Shown here: in pieces, positions 21,116-33,878 of the stretch | Position numbering within the stretch: position 1 is the first letter of the stretch | How the letters are laid out: each line of letters begins with the position of its first letter | Assembly (NCBI RefSeq): GCF_001642475.1 | Contig: NW_019174053.1 | Location: forward strand, 30,750-94,749 | DNA length: 64,000 nucleotides | Direction of reading: 5' to 3' | Origin: Fonsecaea monophora | Taxonomy: Eukaryota > Ascomycota > Eurotiomycetes > Chaetothyriales > Herpotrichiellaceae | Program-made: the position numbers and the translations under genes | The notes under the pieces: generated by a model | Seen by the model: only the letters and a program-made list of their open reading frames with translations | What the model was told of the DNA's origin: nothing | Databases searched by the model: none

Positions 21116-24100
21116 CAAAGAGATCTGAAGTCGCAAAAGTCACTGTAACCTACGTGCAACGTCAGCGCCCAAGTTCTTCAGTCCAATGCTGCATGCATGC
21201 CACATCGCTGTTTGTATTCAACAGAGCTGGATGGGCGTCAAGGGTAGCACCAGGAGAGAAAGCAAGGAGGAGGTTTGCGACACGATTACAGAGGCTTGAG
21301 GACGGCGTACCTTTTGTAGGGCGCATAGGGTGGACAGTGCTGGGGCTTTCCTAGCTGAAAAAAGTGGGCTGAGTACGAGGCACTTCTCAGCCTCACCGCA
21401 GAGCAGGATGTCTTATTGTATAGAAGGACAAGTCGAACAATAGACGCCGACGAATGCCTGTCCCTTTCTTCTCCTATCTCTTAGACACCCAACCAAAAAG
21501 AATGCGCAGCATGTTATGTGACGCACTGTCTGAGTAGGCCAGTTTTTCAGTGGCGCTTTTCGGAGGATCGAATTGCGGACGGGTTTTCCAAGAGCTAGGC
21601 TGAGGTATATTGAAATATGTGTATTATGTGTTCGGACGAATGAACAGCTTCAACCTCAATTCAAAGAGCGAGTCCGACCGAGCTTCGAGGGAGCAAGCGA
21701 AGAGGAGAACGAATGTGCGCAACGGGCGAAAGTTGCAAAGAGGTCAGGATTCGACGGTGAGGGGAAATGGTCGAGGAATCGCGCGCCACTGAATGCGATT
21801 GGGATATAGCTTGGGGATCAGCGGCCCAGGAGAGAGAGGGTTCTGTTATTTCGCTGTGTTCAAGTCGTGTACAAAAAGGGCGAAGGGAAGGACTGAAGCG
21901 AGGAGGGTAGGAGAATAACTGGTAGGAAGGTGTGTGTTTGACGAGCGCTGTTAGGATCTCAACGGGAGAGCCGAGTTGAAATGACGAGAACGTTTGACAG
22001 TTTAGCTAGCTGCAATCTAATGGATCGCGATTGAGAGCGGGGATTCAAGTTTCGAGAATGTGAGAGGCTCGTTAGATAGAGGTTGAACTCAAAGATTGTC
22101 AAGTCGTCAGATCGTTGGCCCTCATACGACAGAATTTTTTGGTTTTTCTGGCAGACGGCTCGCGACCAGCCGAGTAAAAAAGGATGGGAGAGATGAACGA
22201 CAGGACTCGTGTGGTTGTGAACCGTTCCAGTGGTCGAAGGCTGCAGGCGATGGAGATGGTGACGGTATTCGAGTGGAGCACCAGCAACAACAGCCAGCAG
22301 CAAGGAGAGGTCGAGTGGCTCAGTCAGGCAGGCCCGTGCTGAACAAACTAATAAAAGGGTCCTACTCTTGGGCGCACCCTGGCTGGTGGGTTCTGCTTGG
22401 AACGGCGTTGTGGTTTGGCTGGTGGGACTTGACTGGGCTTTGACTTGTGCTGGAGGATCCTCCGAGCCCACCGTGTTATTCTGGTTCGACGGAACAAAGA
22501 GAAGGACGGAGAGTAGAAGGATGATGAAAGAGGAAAAGAGGCGCAGGCAAACCGAATCGTGGTATGCAAGTGGGATCGGAGACTGGGGGTGGGAGGAAAA
22601 GAGGCAGGTTCAAGAAGCCCTGGCAGCTAAGGGCTGCAGGACGCTGGACGTGGATTCGTTTTAACTTGTCTCTGTTTAGCCGGGGTGGCCACAAGCGGCT
22701 TGAAGATCGCAACAGAAAACAGATAAACAGGTGGCGTCGTGGACGGAGGAGACGAGGACACTGGGCTACCCCGTAACACCCCCAATGTCGCTTAAGTCTT
22801 TAGAGCCACTGATTTGCGGTGGGATCTCTTGATTGACTTTGGACGGTTTAGATGTGGCACATGCGAGGAGCAAGAGCAGCGAGCAAGTTTGTGGAATGAC
22901 GAAGAATGATTCGTGAGTTAGGAGAATTGATTGACAAACGTCCATGCGAAGGGATCAAGTGTGGAAGTGTGGCAGAAGTGGCAGAGTGGCAGTGTTGAGG
23001 AGCTTTCAGCCAGTGACGTTGCCCTATGACGCCCTGATGCCCCCTCGGCCCCAGGAACGGGTGCCCGCTGCAGGTGCAGGAGGGTGGTGGGTGGTTCAGT
23101 CATGAGGCTTGTTGACTCTGGGGGCCATACCTACGTGCCTACCTAGGTACCCATGAACCAAACATCACGTACCTACACTGCCCTCAGAGCTGCCTACATG
23201 GACGAGTAAGGATTCCTGTCCATTGGGCATGCCTCTAGTGACTTCCTCTAGGGACTATCTTCGAGCCTCCCACAAGCTCTCTAATCTCCTTGCTCTCACT
23301 TTGTCTCCTCCCTCCCAACGCTCGATTGACATCCACGGTGGAACATCCATCCATGCATCTCCCTAGGATTCCCAACTCCCGAGATGACGCCATGTCATCG
23401 GTGGCTGCTGGTGGCTGGTAAGGGCCCAGCGCAGCTTGGAGCGCCTTTGGCAATGGTTGCCCGTCTCAGCCAATCGTCCTCCCTCATCTCCAACCACACT
23501 CACCTAGGGAGCCCACCAACACCACCACCACCATCACTAGTTCGTCTTGTGAGCTAGCTCTTGGTGACCTCTCGCCAACAACGTCACACGCTCTTGGACA
23601 TTGTTGGTTAGGATCCAACTCCGCTCCATTTTCTGCTTCAACTGGTTTCTCCCAAATCGTCGAGGTGCTGTCCTATTTCGGCCAGGTAATCGACTCGACT
23701 TGCAACAATCTTAAGGTCTTTTCTACGAGAACAGGCCGGGTGGCGTGCACTAAACTGGAAGAAGACCCTCCCCACGACTCATGATCGAAACAGATAGGTG
23801 AACAAGGCTTTCAGGTACCGCTGTTCTGTGGCTGACGTCCCAACGCTGACCATGCGCCCAGTCACCCAGTCTGACTGAAAACTTCCCGATCCCTTCCCTC
23901 TGAACTGTGATCTTCATTACCTTCTTAGCGGACCACCCAGGGATTACGAGTAATCTTGCCCTGTACCGAGTACGAATGTGCAGTCTTGTCGGATTTTTCT
24001 CCCAGTGACAACAGAAGGGAACACTAGATTAGACTGGGCGTCTTGGTCACCATTAGGACGTCGCACATCTCATTGGACTGTGGATGATTGCTTGGATGGC

Positions 24101-25195
24101 CAACCTCGCAAAGACGGCATCGATTGAATACCTCTGAGGTACCTTGTACAGGGGATTATGTTTCATGGACGGGAAAAAAGCCGTTGTTTGAGCCCTATAC
24201 TCGGTGAGACATGCCTCAAGAGCATCCAAACGCGGCCACAGCACACGTCTTCGAGTCCTCGTTCCAGTACTCGTTTGTAGGCTCAAGGTGCTTCAACTGC
24301 CTAACTAGCGAGCGGAACAGGGAATACCCCCGCTGCACCCGCAGTCATCCTTGCCTGGCCTTGTGGCTTGTTAGGCTCCCCAACCTCCAGTGCGCCACTG
24401 GAAGCTGCCGGTTTCATCTAAATCCCGAGCTCGCCGATTACCCCGAGTGATGAGCCTCAAGAAAATTATCAGCCAGCCCAACGACACGCTTGTTACCAAA
24501 CAGACTTGGGAGTATAATAGTGTTTTGGCAGTCACTTCCAATGTCAAATCAGATCCAGCTGCTAGCTCGGAGGATTCCAGCTGATATTACGTGGCAGTCT
24601 ATCAAAATGAAATCTGCTGAGAGCTTACAACGCAGACGCAGTTGGAACTAGTAGTCTGAATTGATTGTATGAATATCTATGAAGGAGAGTTGTTGAAGGG
24701 AAGAAGTTGTGCCTTCTTAACTAGGGCTGTTACCATACCAAGTGATGGTACTGCCTCACTACAACAACCAGTGACACTACCTTAGCATAACACCAGCAGT
24801 GAATATGGGTGGTGAATCCAACTGACGCTCGGCTTCTATCACAAACGACCATTATGTCAGATAGGTAGGTCGTTTGACCGGAGGGAAGCCAAAACCCATG
24901 CCTGTTCCACAGCAAATCCTCGAAATTGTTCTTTTGGTTCTGAAACGGCAGATGCGCCGGTGCTGACCCACTCTACGCTGGTTCGTGGGCTGAGACAGTG
25001 TCCTTCAACCACTGCATCGCTGTAGCTGTGGCCGCCGCTTCGAAATCTCTGGAACTAGGGTTGGACCCAGTTGCGATGAGATCTGAGATGCGTTTTCTTT
25101 CTCGGGTCACTTCGGACAGATGACCGGATATACCAATTCAGGGACTACAGTATTATCTGGAGCCACACTATCGAACTCTGTGAACAGGCACCACT
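21116..25195. other. 4.1 kb gene-free region upstream of the C2H2 regulator
   Basis: Lies between the regulator's start and the 3' end of the Moco sulfurase gene. The part next to the regulator is pyrimidine-rich on its sense strand and may be a long 5' leader; GTAGGT...TTACAG near 21150 could bound a leader intron. It contains TACCTAGGTACC (23140-23151), GTACCGAGTAC (23963-23973) and an ACC run (23521-23532). Open frames up to 170 codons (21959-22471, -) lack motifs. No gene supported. Confidence 0.5.
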
Positions 25196-27685
25196 TCAGC
25201 TTGCCGTCCATGGCGTAAGTCGATCTCCAACCTTGATGCTAACAGGCGGCCAATGAGAGAAATCATCCGCCAGGTGGCCAGCTTTCAAACACATGTGTAC
25301 GCCAAACCACACTCGGCCGTCCTTGCGCCTTGTCTTCGCCAATGTACTGAATGGTTCTTGCCTCCTCTGTGCGCTTTTCTGATCTACGCAAACCATTTGA
25401 CATCGTTGGCATGGCCCCAGGACTTCGAAGGCATTTGCGCGGTCATTTCCAATCTGGACGCTTGCCCACTCATCCTCGATGTATGGCGACTCCATTTGCC
25501 CTCGTTCAAGGTCTTCAGCAATGACGACGTTGGCGCGGAAAGAGTCGGCGGTGACAGCCCTGCCAATGCCACCGTTCTGCTTGATGTGCTCATTCAGACG
25601 ATTCACACTGGACCGAGAAACAAGTAAGATCGGGCTTTCATTGGACAAGGCGATTGATTTTCCGACCTCGGTGGCTTGTTTGCCCTGCTGCAACCCAGGC
25701 ACTCGCACTTTAGCCTGCCTGATGGTACCGTCGTTAGGAAACCTCGCGAGCGTACAAGGAACCCCCAACGCTTCGGTGAAAAAGTCCACTACTTCGGGAG
25801 AAGTATAGACATGGACTTGAATATTTTCGCCACATACATTGGATGATCTATTGGTTGTGCGTTCACATTTGGTAATCGTGTCGGCGCGTATGGCGTGTGA
25901 GTCCAAACTGAGGACAAGCGTCCTTTTGTTTTGCGAAGACCCTGGTACGAACGAAACCCGAAGGACGTTCCTTTCCACGTCAATCTCAGGCCAAATGAGT
26001 GCCATCCTGGGGAAGCGCTTCTGACTCAGTGCAACGTTGGTGCCCTCGTGGACCAGACACCATTCTCGATCCCACGCAAGTCCTTTTGGTCCCACTTCCC
26101 ACAGCATATCGCTTGGGACTCTATATGCTGCGCAACTTTTGATTGGGAAGACCGACAGGCTCTCTACCACGAAACTTTGTGGCCTCAAGGTTGATCCGAT
26201 TACCGGTGGGTGCGTTTCCGTCTGTATCGGTCCGTCGCGGTCCATGTAGAACTCTTTGATAAACTCGAGGAAGGTCGCCACATCCTTCATGTTGCTCATT
26301 GCACCCAGACTCAGCCGGATTATACCCGTTGATCTCCCGTTGATAATGTCGTTGTCATCTCCGCACCGTTGACCTTGCGCATAATTCTGTCGCAACTCCT
26401 CCGTAGAGAGCCCCAGGTCGCGAGCGACGCCGCCAGGATTGCAAACACCCCCAGTCCTGAACTGTATACCCTTGACGATTCCAAGTTTCTCGACCTCGGC
26501 ATTACTTATATATCGGCCGTGGCTGTCTCGCAGGTTGAATGCGATATTTGGTCCCTGGGTGGAAGAATCCGTAAGTGCGTCAGGATAGATAATGCAGATC
26601 CTGCTTCCGTTGGCATGGCGAAGGCTGCGCAGCTGATCTCGCAGTGCTGAGGCCAGGAAATTTGCGTGTTTCGAAACGTTATCCATGGACCCATACAGAC
26701 TCCTGTGCACATGCAGGGCTGTCTGCAGTGCAATGATGCTGTGAAATGCCACAGTCCCATCCTCGAGGCTACTGTGCAACGACGGGGTTTTCTTCGCGTG
26801 CCAGCTATCACCCAGCACAGCTACCGAGTCTACCGTCCCCCCGCCAAAATAATTCCGCTGGCGGAGAACATCACCCGAGGCCTTGCGGACTATTAGAGCT
26901 CCCAGATCGGGAAACCCGAAGATCTTGTAGAAGCTCAAGGCTGTGAAGTCGGGCGCGGCTGAGTCGTCCGAAAGGTCGAGCGGAGCGGTTGATACCAGGG
27001 CGGCAGCGTCGAGGAGGGTATAAATGGGGTGGCCAGAAGGCTGCGTGGCGCCACGTATCCTCTGGATCCATTCCAGTGGCAGCCGTCGGCCGGTCATGTT
27101 TGATTGAGCAGGATAGGCAAAAAGGGACAGATCTCCTTGAATGGCAGAGGGTTGACTATCCAGAACGTCCAGCCATGCATCCACCTCTCTGTCGCTGGCA
27201 AAACAGGTTGTGTCCCTCGTCGCCAATTCTCTCACTCCAACAAGGCTCGTATGAGCTTCGACATGATAGTAATATCTGAACCCAGATGCGTAGTCTCGAA
27301 AGGCATCTCCAACGAGCTTGATGGCTGCTGTCGCATTGGGGACGAAAATCAGGTCGAACTTGTTGGGGTCAGCATTGAAGAACCGCAAGACTTGAAGACG
27401 AGCGTCATCAATTCGACGAGAGGACAGTTGCGAAGACGCTGACGCAGAGTGAGGATTGCCAAATAGGTTCCCCGTGAGCTCTTCGGAGTATCTTTGAATC
27501 AGGGATTTTGCATATAGCGTGGTCCCCGCGTGATCGAGGTAAGTCGTGTCTTTCAGTTGAGGATATTCCGCGTCTCTGATATCGTCAATGTTGGTGATGT
27601 AGCCCGTTTCCGGGTTGATTTCTGCCACAACTTGCGTTCCTCGCAGGGATGAAGCCAGTTTTGCGCCGTCTGTCATGGTGGCCAT
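25196..27685 (-). CDS. hxB: Molybdenum cofactor sulfurase (HxB/MOCOS)
   Basis: Adds the terminal sulfido ligand to the molybdenum cofactor of xanthine-dehydrogenase-type hydroxylases; in Aspergillus nidulans hxB mutants cannot use hypoxanthine. It is a single exon of 829 aa. The N-terminal class V aminotransferase-like part has YLDHAGTTLYAKS, the PLP lysine at K254 in SFYKIFGFPDLGAL, and the sulfur-carrying cysteine at C415 in RTGGVCNPGG. The C-terminal MOSC part (about 500-829) has SPILLVSRSSVNRLN, FRANVVI, then GPCQRCQMVC and PFSTLAKTRR. Both halves are intact, so it looks functional. A second in-frame Met lies three codons downstream (nt 27676). The cytosolic product should serve any xanthine dehydrogenase or nicotinate hydroxylase in the genome; none is present in this window. 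Confidence 0.96.
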   Translation of the reverse strand: MATMTDGAKLASSLRGTQVVAEINPETGYITNIDDIRDAEYPQLKDTTYLDHAGTTLYAKSLIQRYSEELTGNLFGNPHSASASSQLSSRRIDDARLQVLRFFNADPNKFDLIFVPNATAAIKLVGDAFRDYASGFRYYYHVEAHTSLVGVRELATRDTTCFASDREVDAWLDVLDSQPSAIQGDLSLFAYPAQSNMTGRRLPLEWIQRIRGATQPSGHPIYTLLDAAALVSTAPLDLSDDSAAPDFTALSFYKIFGFPDLGALIVRKASGDVLRQRNYFGGGTVDSVAVLGDSWHAKKTPSLHSSLEDGTVAFHSIIALQTALHVHRSLYGSMDNVSKHANFLASALRDQLRSLRHANGSRICIIYPDALTDSSTQGPNIAFNLRDSHGRYISNAEVEKLGIVKGIQFRTGGVCNPGGVARDLGLSTEELRQNYAQGQRCGDDNDIINGRSTGIIRLSLGAMSNMKDVATFLEFIKEFYMDRDGPIQTETHPPVIGSTLRPQSFVVESLSVFPIKSCAAYRVPSDMLWEVGPKGLAWDREWCLVHEGTNVALSQKRFPRMALIWPEIDVERNVLRVSFVPGSSQNKRTLVLSLDSHAIRADTITKCERTTNRSSNVCGENIQVHVYTSPEVVDFFTEALGVPCTLARFPNDGTIRQAKVRVPGLQQGKQATEVGKSIALSNESPILLVSRSSVNRLNEHIKQNGGIGRAVTADSFRANVVIAEDLERGQMESPYIEDEWASVQIGNDRANAFEVLGPCQRCQMVCVDQKSAQRRQEPFSTLAKTRRKDGRVWFGVHMCLKAGHLADDFSHWPPVSIKVGDRLTPWTAS

Positions 27686-29415
27686 GGCCTGAATACCTGC
27701 CTATCTCGACGGGCTGATGTCGGCGGAGTTGCACCGCCCATTGATTTCTTGAAGAGACCGAATGAGCGTTGAATATATCAGCTCTGCTCCTCAGGGATTC
27801 ACCCAGGCATGGAACAGAAGGAAAGGAAGCCGTAGATGTACGACGAGTACGAACTCTGATGAGCGATGAAGGGGATACAAAGGAAAAGATCAAGTCATGG
27901 AAATGGACAACGAGCGAGGTTGCAGAGGGACAACTTCGGCCTTCTCCGATACCCGATATTCCCGTCATCTGATTGGTGCGGAAACTCGCTCTTATCTCAT
28001 TCTGAACGGACCAGCTGGTGCCAGTTTTTCCACTGTTCTTGTCATACTTGTTAAAAGAATGGTCAGACAAGCACTAGTCAGCCAGGAATAACTCTTTAAG
28101 GCCCATTGGTCACGGTGAATGACCGGCGACAAAGTGAGAGAGGCAGGGGCCTTCGATATACTTAAATTCCTTGAAAATGCTCACCAGGAAATACCGCAAC
28201 TCACCTCTGAGACTTTCGTACATCGTGAGGGGAAACATGGTAAAGTCATGTCATGTCCAGCTGTGACCTGAGAGCAGTATCCTCATCTGCACTCAATCAT
28301 TGTCGGACTGTTGAGTACAGAGCTCAATATGCCAGATTGGTGTGTCGTTTCGATCAAGGAAGAGTCTGCCCTCACACTAGATGATGCTTGAGGAATCAAA
28401 AACATTTCTGCAGCATGCCGCGAGAACGATAGTAGCCCCTATGCTTCTAAAAACGGACCACAGTCTCCGAATTCAATGGAAAAGGAGCCCAAAGGAAATG
28501 CTGACCAGGCTGCCTTAGTCCAAATCTGGCTATGAGGCTGAGCTTTGCCGAATTCGTCCATTTCCTTGGCGTCGGAGACTCTTCTCGCCTTGAGGGGATT
28601 TTCTGTTCAATATTCCCCGTGCTCTTCTCCTTTCCCCACCGATAATCCGCGATAGATGATGATGACAAAATGTACGGCGCCGATGATTTTTAAGGTCGTC
28701 AGGGTCATCAATCTACGGCATTTGGAAATGTCCCACTGCCGACACTATCCATTTCCAGCACGGAGCTCGAGAAAGCGTGCCTTGGCTCACCTTTTACCCT
28801 GCTTGGCTCGAGCATTGAGGCTAAATCGTCTTTGTTTGGGACCTTCTATCACTTGTTGGGATCATATCCCCGGACATCAAACAGGTCCATGGCCTACCAT
28901 TTGGTATATCCTAGTCTGAACCTGGAATCCTGTGGCTTCAGGCCCCTGGATCACCTTTAGTTGCCATTCGACCGCCGCCAGCCAAGGGCTTTCGGGCTGA
29001 CTGTCGACCTTTGAGAATGCTCCTGTACGAGGCTGTCGCTTTTGGATGTAACCGAAGTCATTGGTTATGGTTGACGATCGACCACTATCACTGCCGTGGC
29101 TGAACCTCCATGACCGACCCCAGATTCCCATTTTCTCCACTTTGAGAGGGTCCACCCTCCATACTCGTTCCTGCTTTGCAGCCCTCTCATGCCATTACCA
29201 GGTATCGCCGTGACTATCGTCGCCTCCAAGTAGGGTGATATTGGCGGTAAGCGAGGATAAATTTGCCTTCAGCATGTTGTGGTCGCGGCTGTTCCTCGGA
29301 GGTGTCCCTGCAAGGAAGAGAAACGAGAGAGGTATAAGTCCCCTCGACCGCCTTTGAGGGAGGGGAATGCTTTGCTCTCACTATCAGTGTTGTTGAAGCC
29401 GACATCGTGCTCATC
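27686..29415. other. Divergent intergenic region
   Basis: Upstream regions of the Moco sulfurase (-) and the MFS transporter (+). A - strand frame of 92 codons (28877-29155) reads smoothly but has no motif or family resemblance. No repeat or RNA gene recognised. Confidence 0.5.
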
Positions 29416-31418
29416 ATGGCTACTACCAAAATATTCAAACCCGCTACCCATGAGGTTGGAGCCTCGGATCCTATTCTCACTCGCATCGCTGAGGAAGACA
29501 AAGTGCCCTGGTTTCGCAAACGGAACTTGCGATATCTTTACTTCATGCTCTTTCCGACATGCATGGGCATTGAGTTGACTTCAGGTTTCGATTCGCAAAT
29601 GATCAATGCCCTGCAGATTGTCCCGTCCTGGATTGAATGTACCACTTCTACCAGACTGATGTGCGGAAGAACCACTCTAATCTGTGGCAGACTTTGGTAA
29701 CCCTCAGGGGTCTCTGAAAGGCATCATCGCCGCGGCATATTCTCTTGGAGCTATCTGCTCTCTCCCCTTCATTCCGATTGTTAATGAGAAACTGGGAAGA
29801 AGAGGGTCGATCTTCCTTGGTTCGCTCATCATGGTCGTTGGCGCCCTCATCCAAGGGTTTGCGCGCAACGGTCAGTCCTCAGGTTGAAGCTTAGTGACGG
29901 CCATGCTAACAGAGGTTCAGTTGGCATGTATATTGCTGCACGTCTCATCCTGGGGTTTGGGATCCCAACGTGCATCGTCTCTGGCTCTGCGCTGATTGGA
30001 GAACTCGGGTATCCCAAGGAACGCCCTGTATTGACATCTCTGTTCAACGTGTCCTATTTTATAGGTAAGTGTCTTTCCCGCCCAGGAAATTTCTACACAT
30101 TCCTCCCGAAGAGGGTTCTTCTTCAGTCCGTATCGGCTGACAAGGAGACAATGGCAGGTCAAATTGCTGCTGCCGGAATCACTTTCGGAACGAACAGCAT
30201 CGCAAGCAACTGGGCATGGCGGATTCCATCTCTGCTCCAGATGGCACCGTCAATGTTGCAGCTTTTCTTCGTCTACTTTTTGCCCGAAAGCCCACGTTGG
30301 CTGATCACAAAGGACCGCCCTGAAGAAGCGTACGACATCCTTGTCAAATATCATGCCGAAGGCGATCGTGACTCTGAGTTTGTGCGTGCGGAAATGGCTC
30401 AAATGCAGACGACGATCCGTTTGGAGCTGGAGGCATCCAGGAAATCTTGGTTGTCCGTCGTCTCTTCCGCGGGCATGCGGCGACGTGTCTTCATCTCGTC
30501 GTTCCTCGGCCTATTCACCCAGTGGTCGGGCAACACGCTAATCTCCTATTACCTTGGCGACCTGCTAGCCATGATCGGCCACACCGACAGCATCTTCAAG
30601 CAGAAGATCAATCTCGGCAACTCGTGCTGGTCCCTTGTCTGTGCCTTTACGGCCGCGATGCTGGTGACGCGCTTCAAGCGCCGGACCATGTACCTCACCT
30701 GCACGTGCAGCTTACTCGTCGTCTACATCTGCTGGACCGTGACGATGCAGCAATCCATCTCGGCCGTCGACGCTGGTCGGACAAACACCGCGGCGGGCAC
30801 CGCGACCATCTTCTTCATTTTTCTCTACGCACCGTGCTACAACATCGGCTACAACGCCCTGACGTACACTTACCTCGTGGAACTCTGGCCGTACGCGGAA
30901 AGGTCTCGCGGCATCGCCGTCTTCCAACTGTTTGGCAGGCTGGCCGGGTTTTTCACCACGTTTGTCAACCCCATCGGCCTGGACAACATCAGCTGGAAGT
31001 GGCTGATCACCTACTGTTGCTGGCTGGCCTTTGAGATCTGCTTCGTGTGGTGGTTCTTCCCCGAGACCGCGGGCAGGACACTGGAGGAATTGGCCTTTTG
31101 TAAGTGTCGCCGTCCATCATCCAAAGCGGCAGCCTTCCCTCCACATCCCTTCTCTCTGTGCCCTCTCCTCCTATCATCCTTTCCCCCTCGGGCCTTCTCC
31201 TATTCAACCTTGTCCCCATGAGCCTACCAAGTTTATCTACTAACACCCCGTCCGCGACAGTGTTCGAGGACAAAGCTCTCGCCGACCAAGCCGTCGTGGC
31301 TGTCGAAAAGGTCGTGCACCACGAAGACATGGACCCCGTGGCCATGGACGTCAAGCGCGCCGAGATTGGCCACGCCGAGGTCGTCGAATCCGTTACCGAG
31401 AAGGTGACAAAGGTGTAG
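29416..31418 (+). CDS. MFS sugar transporter (lactose-permease/hexose type)
   Basis: Proton-coupled sugar uptake across the plasma membrane; the exact sugar is not predictable. Exons 29416-29638, 29691-29870, 29921-30064, 30158-31099 and 31261-31418 give 548 aa; introns are 52, 50, 93 and 161 nt. Twelve helices are visible. Sugar-porter signatures are the GFDSQMINALQ segment in helix 1, NEKLGRRGSIFLG after helix 2, PESPRWLITKDRPEEA in the central loop, VELWPYAERSRGIA, and PETAGRTLEEL at the end (PETKGRT in most relatives). The last exon adds a polar Val/Glu/Lys-rich cytoplasmic tail of about 50 residues. The first donor leaves Tyr split between exons, giving WIEYFGNPQGS, typical of the family. 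Confidence 0.94.
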
Positions 31419-32225
31419 TGCCTACCACTGCCTATCTACCTACCTATCTACCCACCTAGAACGTAGGCAGAGATTTTTACGCAGGAATAGTTACTTGGGC
31501 CCTGAGGCTTCAGGCTTCAGGCTTCAGTTGGAGTGAATCTGGATATTTGTTGGATCTGATGCGAGCAGGCAATACCATGTGACATTCACCGAGGACGAAG
31601 AGACGGGATGGAAGCCGAAGATATGAACTAAAATGAGTCAGGATCAAATGCGGTTACGGCTGGGACGTCTATACGAGGTACTCTTCGCATCGTGTATTCC
31701 GAGTGGTACTCGACACAGGGACGGAATACCTGGTACCCTGTATATATCCATGCGTCTATACATCCCAGGCCAGACTAGCTGGACGAACGATACCTCGTAG
31801 CATGGCAGCAAATTCGTCATCTTTTATTCTGATTTTTTTCTTCTCTTTATTTAAAGATTGCTATGCAAAGTCGTTCGTTGCGCGCGCGAGAGATAGAAAT
31901 GCTATGCACTATCTCATTTCCGCCCATCCGCTCCTTCAATATCTGCCGGCGGCCAATATCCTTACCCAGGTGACCAGGTGAATAGCCACGTCCGAACCGT
32001 CCAAGCCATGCCATGCCGCCCCCCCCGCAGCCAGCGTCGCCGTCGCTGCATCGCTAAAATCATCGTAAACCAATCGAGCGGCCGAACCCTCTCCGGCCGG
32101 CCTAGATTCGCAGCAGATAAAAGAAATTCGTGAGTTTTAATAGTTCTGGAGCCTAGTCCACGTCTTTGCGTGGAACTGTAACCATTGCTATGGTGTGCAT
32201 GGGAGTCGGAGTCTGTCTCCTCTAA
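31419..32225. other. Convergent intergenic region with a short tandem repeat
   Basis: Between the MFS gene (+) and the MARVEL-like gene (-). AGGCTTC occurs three times in tandem at 31505-31525. No gene recognised. Confidence 0.6.
31505..31525. repeat. AGGCTTC x3 tandem repeat
   Basis: Three perfect 7 bp units just past the MFS stop codon, in its probable 3' UTR. Confidence 0.85.
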
Positions 32226-32905
32226 TTATACGACGTATCGGTGGCGACTGCTGCTCCTCCTCGATCCAGAGCGAGAGTGTCCCCTTCGGCTGCTGTGTCG
32301 CGATCGCCTGACCTCCTTTGTGACGACGACTCTCTCGTGTCGGTGGAGGAAGAGTGCCAGCACGAAGGTGAAGAAGAAGAGGATGGTATTCATAATCCCC
32401 AGAGCCCAGGAAGCCTTCAGCATAGCGCAGTTCTTATTGAGATGTAACGCCAATGACGAACCGCTGCTCCTTCCGTAATACCCAAAGGGGCCGAGGTTGA
32501 TGAAAATGGAGCCAGAGGTGAAGTTGCCGCAATCGGCGTCGTCAATGCCACGGAGTTCGACATCAGCGGCAATGAAGGCGCCCACGAAGCAAAGATCGAC
32601 GAATGCGACGAAGAGGGCCGAGCGACGGGTCGATCCGAGACGGAGGAGCGTCACGATGGCCCAAGCGCAGGCTAGGACCGAGACAATAAACAATGTCAGG
32701 ATGAACGACGGTGTCAGTTGGTTATTGTCATCGAAGCCATCGACGAACCATGCCTGAAGAGCACTTGTCAGTTGATGTCTACCTTGAATGGTACCTACAT
32801 AGATATCTCAGGGAAAAGACAGGGACGTACCAGCATGCCAATAACAGGTATCAATGTGACAATCTCCACGAACCTCCAGAAGCAGAAGAGTAGCCCGCCG
32901 AGCAT
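32226..32905 (-). CDS. Four-helix membrane protein, MARVEL-like
   Basis: Small integral membrane protein; MARVEL-type proteins act in membrane apposition and cortical domain organisation, but the role here is unknown. Two exons, 32905-32831 and 32753-32226, joined by a 77 nt intron, give 200 aa. Helix 1 is at the N-terminus (VTLIPVIGML), helix 2 follows the loop with LTPSF, helix 3 contains FVAFVDLCFVGAFIAADVEL, and helix 4 is ALGIMNTILFFFTFVLALFL. The loop between helices 3 and 4 has Cys residues that may form a disulfide. The tail is a basic Arg/Ser/His cluster. This layout fits many fungal MARVEL proteins, but the domain call rests on topology and general resemblance. Confidence 0.8.
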
Positions 32906-33878
32906 CTTGTCTCGTAGTAGCTGGGATCCAAACACTGGCTGTGTAGATAGTAGTGCGACTCAAAGACGGTGAGGCCGTCGAACAAAACTGAAGCCGATGG
33001 TGCTTCCGTCGCTTGATATTCAATGCGTGCGGGGTCGGGGTGATTGGCGAGCGCAAGTCCTGAACAGGATGTGAGAAGCGCAGGAAGCAAGTTTCTTGGA
33101 AGATTTCTCCAGCTCCGGATAGGATATACACAAAGTGCGAAACGAAGTAGAGGAGAATATTATTTGAGGGGGGGCAAGATAGGAAAGGTACGGACAAGAG
33201 GAGGCTGGGCGAGTCGTTGAGATCAAAAAGGTCTGGCCATGAGGGCGCATCCTTTATCACTCCGCACAATATCACAGAATAATAGCAGTGGCTGGGCGCC
33301 GGGTACCATGATCCATGGGGGGCATCATGGGCAAATAGTTCCCAAGCTAAGCGGTTCCACGTCGTCATCGCACATGGGGAGCCGTGGCAGCCACAGGCCC
33401 CGGCACCACCCGACAGGGGGCCAGCTGGAACAGCCGGAGGCACCTGGAGCGAACTATTGCAGGTGGAGTTCGGCAACTCATCCTTCCTGTGGCTGCGATT
33501 GGTGGCTTGCTCCCTTTACTGGCCTCTTCCTGTTTTTTCCCTCTTCGCTTCTTGCATTATTGGGATGCCACAAATCTGGGAACGAAGCCTGAACCAACAG
33601 CTCCTCCAGACCGGATCGACACCTATCACTCCTTGTATCCGTTGCAGATGGCGTATTTCGTACCTCATGCTCATCAGCGTCGCTGACAACACTTCCGGCC
33701 TGTGCAGCACGCCGTTTGAAACATGTACATGTACTCGGATGGCACGATAACTCAACACCCTTCTGCCCTCAAACGCCAACCGCCATTTTGCAATCCTCAA
33801 ACCCTGCATATGTTCGTTCTAGTTGGACCGTTGGAGTCGGGAATACCGTAAAATCTGGTGCAATTTCAGTCCCACAAA
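32906..33878. other. Divergent intergenic region
   Basis: Promoters of the MARVEL-like (-) and DUF202 (+) genes. Open frames on both strands have no motif support. No repeat seen. Confidence 0.5.

Noticed and set aside
21959..22471. 170-codon - strand frame upstream of the C2H2 regulator
   Set aside because: Low-complexity, no family motif, no splice joints to other exons; more likely leader sequence.
24445..24585. C/D snoRNA candidate (GTGATGA ... CTGA)
   Set aside because: Boxes are about 135 bases apart with no terminal stem.
28877..29155. 92-codon - strand frame
   Set aside because: Reads smoothly, but one frame of this size is expected by chance in a gap this long; no family resemblance.
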